A stretch of 34,406 nt of DNA from Natronospirales bacterium. GTDB lineage: Bacteria > Pseudomonadota > Gammaproteobacteria > Natronospirales > REEB76. Under the pieces are notes generated by a model. That model ran no database searches. It saw nothing but the letters and a program-made list of their open reading frames with translations, and was not told the DNA's origin. Positions 30,542-34,406 of this stretch are shown piece after piece. Location of the stretch: NCBI GenBank assembly GCA_018971605.1, contig JAGXAL010000008.1:1-34406 (forward strand), in the 5' to 3' direction. Every line of letters begins with the position of its first letter. Within the stretch, counting starts at the first letter, position 1. The translations under genes were made by a program, and so were the position numbers.

Positions 30542-30609
30542 ACCGCCGGTCAAGGCTGGCGGCGGGGGCTCGTGTAAAATAGCCGCCCGTTTCAGTCTCC
30601 CGGCTCGAC

Positions 30610-32016
30610 ATGACCGTCCGTACCCGCTTTGCCCCCAGTCCCACCGGTTATCTGCACATCGGCGGCGCCCGCACCGCGCTGTTCTGCTGGCTGTACGCGC
30701 GCCATCACCATGGCCAGTTCATTCTGCGCATTGAGGACACCGACCGCGAGCGCTCCACGCCGCAAGCCGTACAGGCGATCCTCGACGGCATGGGCTGGCT
30801 GGAACTGCGGCCCGACGAGGGGCCCTTCTATCAGACGCAGCGCTTTGACCGCTACAGTGAAGTGGCGGCGCAGTTGCGCCGTACGGGGCACGCGTATCAC
30901 TGCTATTGCAGCAAGGAGGAACTGGAACATATGCGTGCCGAGCAGTTGGCACGCAAACAGAAACCGCGTTACGACGGCCGTTGCCGCGAGCGCAAGCAAT
31001 CGTTGCCCGGCGTCGCGCCGGTGCTGCGCTTCAAGAACCCACAGACCGGTCAATCGGTGGTCAACGACCTGGTACGCGGCAAGGTGGTGTTCGACAACGC
31101 GGAACTGGACGATCTCATCATCCTGCGCTCGGATGGCACGCCCACCTACAATTTCACCGTGGTGGTGGACGACATGGACATGCACATCAGCCACGTGATC
31201 CGCGGCGACGATCACCTCAACAATACGCCGCGCCAGATCAACATTTTCCAGGCGCTCGGCGTGGAGCCGCCGCAGTACGCGCATCTGCCGATGATCCTAG
31301 GGCCGGACGGCACCAAGCTCTCCAAGCGCCACGGCGCGGTGAGCGTGATGCAGTACCGCGAGGATGGCATATTGCCAGCCGCCTTGCTCAATTACCTGGT
31401 GCGTCTCGGCTGGTCGCACGGCGATCAGGAAATCTTCACGCGCGAACAGATGATCGAATATTTCGACCTCGGCGACGTGAATCAGTCGGCCTCGGCCATC
31501 AACCCCGCGAAGCTCGAATGGCTGAACCAGCAATACATCAAGGGCGGCGATCCCGAGGTGCTGGCGACGGAACTGCGCTGGCATCTGGCGCGCGTGGGCG
31601 TCGAGACCGATGACGAAGCCAAGCTTGCCGCCGTGGTGCGCGCGCAGGCCGAGCGCGCCAGGACGCTCAAGGAAATGGCGGAGCACAGTCGCTTTTTCTT
31701 CCAGGACTTTGCCGACTATGACCCGCAAGCAGCTCAGAAAAATTTGACGGTGGACGCCCAACCGGCGCTCACCACGATAAGGGAAGGGCTGGCGGCGCTC
31801 AAAGACTGGTCGGCCGCCGCGGTACATGTGCTGGTGGGTGAGGTAGCGACAGCAATGGACGTGAAGCTCGGCAAAGTCGCGCAGCCGCTGCGGGTGTCGG
31901 TTTCCGGCGGCAGCATCTCGCCGCCCATCGACGTGACCCTGGAAATCCTCGGGCGAGAGGTGACGCTGGCACGGCTGGATCGTGCGCTTGCCTGGATCGC
32001 GGCACAAACCCGCTGA
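30610..32016 (+). CDS. gltX: Glutamyl-tRNA synthetase (second copy)
   Basis: [56 protein letters not shown]; beside tRNA-Ala(GGC) and tRNA-Glu. Confidence 0.96.
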   Translation: MTVRTRFAPSPTGYLHIGGARTALFCWLYARHHHGQFILRIEDTDRERSTPQAVQAILDGMGWLELRPDEGPFYQTQRFDRYSEVAAQLRRTGHAYHCYCSKEELEHMRAEQLARKQKPRYDGRCRERKQSLPGVAPVLRFKNPQTGQSVVNDLVRGKVVFDNAELDDLIILRSDGTPTYNFTVVVDDMDMHISHVIRGDDHLNNTPRQINIFQALGVEPPQYAHLPMILGPDGTKLSKRHGAVSVMQYREDGILPAALLNYLVRLGWSHGDQEIFTREQMIEYFDLGDVNQSASAINPAKLEWLNQQYIKGGDPEVLATELRWHLARVGVETDDEAKLAAVVRAQAERARTLKEMAEHSRFFFQDFADYDPQAAQKNLTVDAQPALTTIREGLAALKDWSAAAVHVLVGEVATAMDVKLGKVAQPLRVSVSGGSISPPIDVTLEILGREVTLARLDRALAWIAAQTR

Positions 32017-32032
32017 TATTCCCGACATTTTA

Positions 32033-32062
32033 TTGACAGCCCGGGTAGCAGGCCGGAAAATA
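32033..32062 (+). promoter_or_regulatory. Candidate sigma70 promoter for tRNA-Ala
   Basis: TTGACA (32033-32038), 18-nt spacer, AAAATA (32057-32062), GC-rich discriminator CGCGCCCC. Confidence 0.5.
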
Positions 32063-32074
32063 CGCGCCCCGCGT

Positions 32075-32150
32075 GGGGCTATAGCTCAGCTGGGAGAGCG
32101 CCTGCATGGCATGCAGGAGGTCGCCGGTTCGATCCCGGCTAGCTCCACCA
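32075..32150 (+). tRNA. tRNA-Ala (anticodon GGC)
   Basis: Acceptor GGGGCTA/TAGCTCC, anticodon arm CCTGC-ATGGCAT-GCAGG, encoded CCA. Confidence 0.95.
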
Positions 32151-32291
32151 GAGATTGTTGTGACTGGTGGCAGAGAGCCATCCATGGCGGACAGACCAGC
32201 TTGGACATCCTGTCCAAGCGCTGGGCAGGAACGAACAGCCACTGGCTGTTCGTTTGGAGCACCTGCCTCGCCCCGGCTAGCTCCACCAGAG
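32134..32291 (+). repeat. tRNA-linked palindromic element, copy D, including flanking direct repeats
   Basis: Perfect 20-bp DR CCCGGCTAGCTCCACCAGAG at 32134-32153 (tRNA-Ala 3' end) and 32272-32291. Palindromes GCCATCCATGGC (32177-32188), CTTGGACA-TCC-TGTCCAAG (32200-32218), CGAACAGCC-ACT-GGCTGTTCG (32232-32252); CCTGCCTCGCC (32262-32272) abuts second DR. Confidence 0.8.
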
Positions 32292-32406
32292 TTTTGGAGA
32301 GAGAACTCCCAGAACCGTCCTTGGTGCGCCAACCGGCCCGGACATCGTGTCCGGGCACTCGGCGGGGCGAAGCAGTGCTTCGCCTGGTAGCGTGTCCCGG
32401 GGCGAG
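32292..32406 (+). repeat. Decayed tandem second unit of the palindromic element (D2)
   Basis: ACCGTCCTTGGTGCGCCAACCGGC matches C2 ACCATCCATGGTGCGCTTACCGGC; CCCGGACA-TCG-TGTCCGGG (32337-32355); GGCGAAGCA-G-TGCTTCGCC (32366-32384). Confidence 0.6.
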
Positions 32407-32456
32407 TTCTGCAGTAAAGTTTGATGCACAGGGAATCATAAAGGTTCTTCCGCCTC

Positions 32457-32532
32457 GTCCCCATCGTCTAGAGGCCCAGGACATCGCCCTTTCACGGCGG
32501 TAACGGGGGTTCGAATCCCCCTGGGGACGCCA
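32457..32532 (+). tRNA. tRNA-Glu (anticodon TTC)
   Basis: Acceptor GTCCCCA/TGGGGAC, anticodon loop CTTTCAC, encoded CCA. Confidence 0.95.
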
Positions 32533-32545
32533 CTATTCCTTGATT

Positions 32546-32575
32546 TTGAGCGTCCGGGGCTAATGGGCGTACAAT
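32546..32575 (+). promoter_or_regulatory. Candidate sigma70 promoter for kup
   Basis: TTGAGC (32546-32551), 18-nt spacer, TACAAT (32570-32575), GC-rich discriminator. Confidence 0.4.
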
Positions 32576-32709
32576 GCGCGCCCGAAACAATACCGACCTG
32601 AGCGGAAGCGCGCCTAATCTGCTGCAAGTGACCATTTGGTTGTACCGGCTGGTGCTCGAACGAGACCGGCCGGTTGTGTTTTGGGAGTCCAGGAGCGGGG
32701 AGACGTCGG

Positions 32710-34406
32710 GTGAATAAACTCGAAACCAACAGCGCCACGCCATCCATGCGTTCCCGCCACGCCAATGGCGACAGCGGTCCGCTGGATCGCAAGCGCCTGT
32801 TGACCTTGAGTCTGGGCGCTCTCGGGATCGTGTTCGGCGATCTCGGCACCAGCCCGCTTTACACTTTTTCCAGCGCGTTTTCGAGCGGCTATGGGCTCAG
32901 CATGACGCCCGAGAACGTGCTCGGCGTGGTGTCGCTGGTGTTGTGGACGCTGATCATCATCGTTTGCATCAAGTATGCGGTCTTCGTGCTGCGCGCCGAT
33001 AACAAGGGCGAGGGCGGTATCCTGGCGCTGCTGGCGCTGCTGGATCCCTGGCGTGCACCGCGTAGCAAGCGCTCGCACGTGCTCATCGCGCTCGGAGTGT
33101 TCGGCGCCGCGCTCCTGTATGGCGACGGCATGATTACGCCGGCGATCTCGGTGCTGAGCGCGGTAGAGGGCTTGCAGGTGGCCACGCCGACGCTGGACCG
33201 TTCGGTGATCATCCTGATCACCGTGATCGTGCTGCTGCTGTTGTTCGTATTCCAGAAAAACGGTACACGCCGCGTGGGTTTCGTGTTCGGCCCCATCATG
33301 CTGCTGTGGTTTTTCGTCATTGCGCTGCTGGGCTTGATTGCCATCCTGCGCTATCCCGCCGTGCTGGTGGCCATCAATCCGGCCTATGCGCTGTATTTCA
33401 TTTTCCATCACGGCTTTGCCGATATCATCGTGCTGGGCGCGGTGTTTCTGTGCGTGACCGGTGCCGAGGCGCTGTATGCCGACATCGGGCACTTCGGACA
33501 GACGCCGATCCGCTTCTCCTGGTTTTTCTTTGTGATGCCGGCGCTATTGCTCAACTACTTCGGCCAGGCGGCTGCGATTCTGGCGCATCCGGGCCAGAGT
33601 GTGGCGCAGCCGTTCTACAATCTTTCGCCGAGCTGGTTTCTGTATCCCATGGTGGTGTTGGCGACCGCGGCTACCGTCATTGCCTCGCAAGCCATCATTT
33701 CCGGCGCCTTCTCGCTCATGAGCCAGGCGATCCAGTTTGGCCAAAGCCCGCGCCTCACGATTGTGCGCACCTCGGCCGAGATTGAAGGCCAGATTTACAT
33801 CCCTTCGCTCAACTGGATACTCGCGATCGCCACCATCCTCATCGTGCTGGGTTTCAAGACTTCCAACAACCTCGCGGCGGCCTACGGCGTGGCGGTGAGT
33901 TCCACCATGCTGATCACCACTATGCTGCTGTTTCTCGCCATGCGTGAGCATTGGCGCTGGCCCATGTGGGCCGTCGCCCCGATCATCAGCTGTTTCTTCA
34001 TCGTGGACTTCGTGTATTTCCTGGCCAACATTTTCAAAATCTGGGACGGCGGCTGGCTGCCGCTGCTGGTCGGGCTGGTGGGCTTCACCATCATGACCAC
34101 CTGGGCGACCGGACGCCAGAACCTCATTGACCGGCTGCGTACCATCACCCAGCCGCTGGACGCGTTTCTCGACCACATCCGCGAGCTGCGGCCGGTGCGC
34201 GTGCACGGCACCGGCATCTTCATGACCGCACCCAATCTCGGCACGCCACCCATGCTGCAGCACCATCTGGAACACAACCAAGTGCTCCATGAGCAGGTAG
34301 TGCTGCTTACGGTGCTGACCGAGGACGTGCCCTTTGTGCACCCGCAGCGGCGTCTGGAGGTGGAGAAGCTGGAACTCGGTTTTTACCGCGTGCTTGCCCA
34401 CTACGG
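32710..34406 (+). CDS. kup: Low-affinity K+ uptake protein Kup, 3' end beyond window (GTG start)
   Basis: Frame from GTG 32710 is open to window end: LSLGALGIVFGDLGTSPLYTF, ADNKGEGGILALLAL, YGDGMITPAISVLSAVEGL, TGAEALYADIGHFG. Confidence 0.95.
   Translation, partial: MNKLETNSATPSMRSRHANGDSGPLDRKRLLTLSLGALGIVFGDLGTSPLYTFSSAFSSGYGLSMTPENVLGVVSLVLWTLIIIVCIKYAVFVLRADNKGEGGILALLALLDPWRAPRSKRSHVLIALGVFGAALLYGDGMITPAISVLSAVEGLQVATPTLDRSVIILITVIVLLLLFVFQKNGTRRVGFVFGPIMLLWFFVIALLGLIAILRYPAVLVAINPAYALYFIFHHGFADIIVLGAVFLCVTGAEALYADIGHFGQTPIRFSWFFFVMPALLLNYFGQAAAILAHPGQSVAQPFYNLSPSWFLYPMVVLATAATVIASQAIISGAFSLMSQAIQFGQSPRLTIVRTSAEIEGQIYIPSLNWILAIATILIVLGFKTSNNLAAAYGVAVSSTMLITTMLLFLAMREHWRWPMWAVAPIISCFFIVDFVYFLANIFKIWDGGWLPLLVGLVGFTIMTTWATGRQNLIDRLRTITQPLDAFLDHIRELRPVRVHGTGIFMTAPNLGTPPMLQHHLEHNQVLHEQVVLLTVLTEDVPFVHPQRRLEVEKLELGFYRVLAHY

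Noticed and set aside
32134-32291. Considered as att sites of an integrative island in tRNA-Ala
   Set aside because: The interval is only 138 bp with no integrase; it fits a tiny element rather than an integrated island.
31982-32503. ORFs across tRNA-Ala and the palindromic element (e.g. 173 aa +, 144 aa -)
   Set aside because: Reading through tRNA and repeat DNA; the similar peptide words reflect the repeats.
27092-34406. Cation-transport genes (nhaB, K+ channel, kup) as one operon or system
   Set aside because: Interrupted by gltX, two tRNAs and a repeat element with their own promoter-like signals; likely loose clustering only.

Overview
High-GC chromosomal segment, gammaproteobacterial-looking by gene content and order. 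Most of it is conserved housekeeping: ppiase; gltX-cysS; folD; a Pro-Arg-His-Lys tRNA cluster; a Crp/Fnr regulator; mepK/ldtD; pgi; cbpM/cbpA; tRNA-Leu; tig-clpP-clpX-lon-hupB; tRNA-Val/Asp; ppiD; fabI; mltD-gloB; a methyltransferase-rnhA-dnaQ; nhaB; a K+ channel; a second gltX; tRNA-Ala/Glu; and kup, truncated by the window end. No CRISPR array, prophage, toxin-antitoxin or defence island was seen. The most unusual signal is a family of short (~120-130 bp) non-coding elements beside tRNA genes. They carry three ordered palindromes (GCCATCCATGGC - GGACATCCTGTCC - GAACAGCCACTGGCTGTTC type), end in a shared GCCTCRCC box, and are flanked by variable-length direct repeats (14-28 bp) that duplicate the end of the adjacent tRNA gene. 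Three complete-looking copies, two decayed tandem copies and one related hairpin cluster are visible. Other points of interest: tRNA-Lys inside a 21-bp perfect inverted repeat, two GluRS genes, a His-rich trigger-factor tail, paired FNR-like boxes in a divergent promoter, and a long ldtD/mepK overlap. All calls come from reading the sequence; no searches were run.
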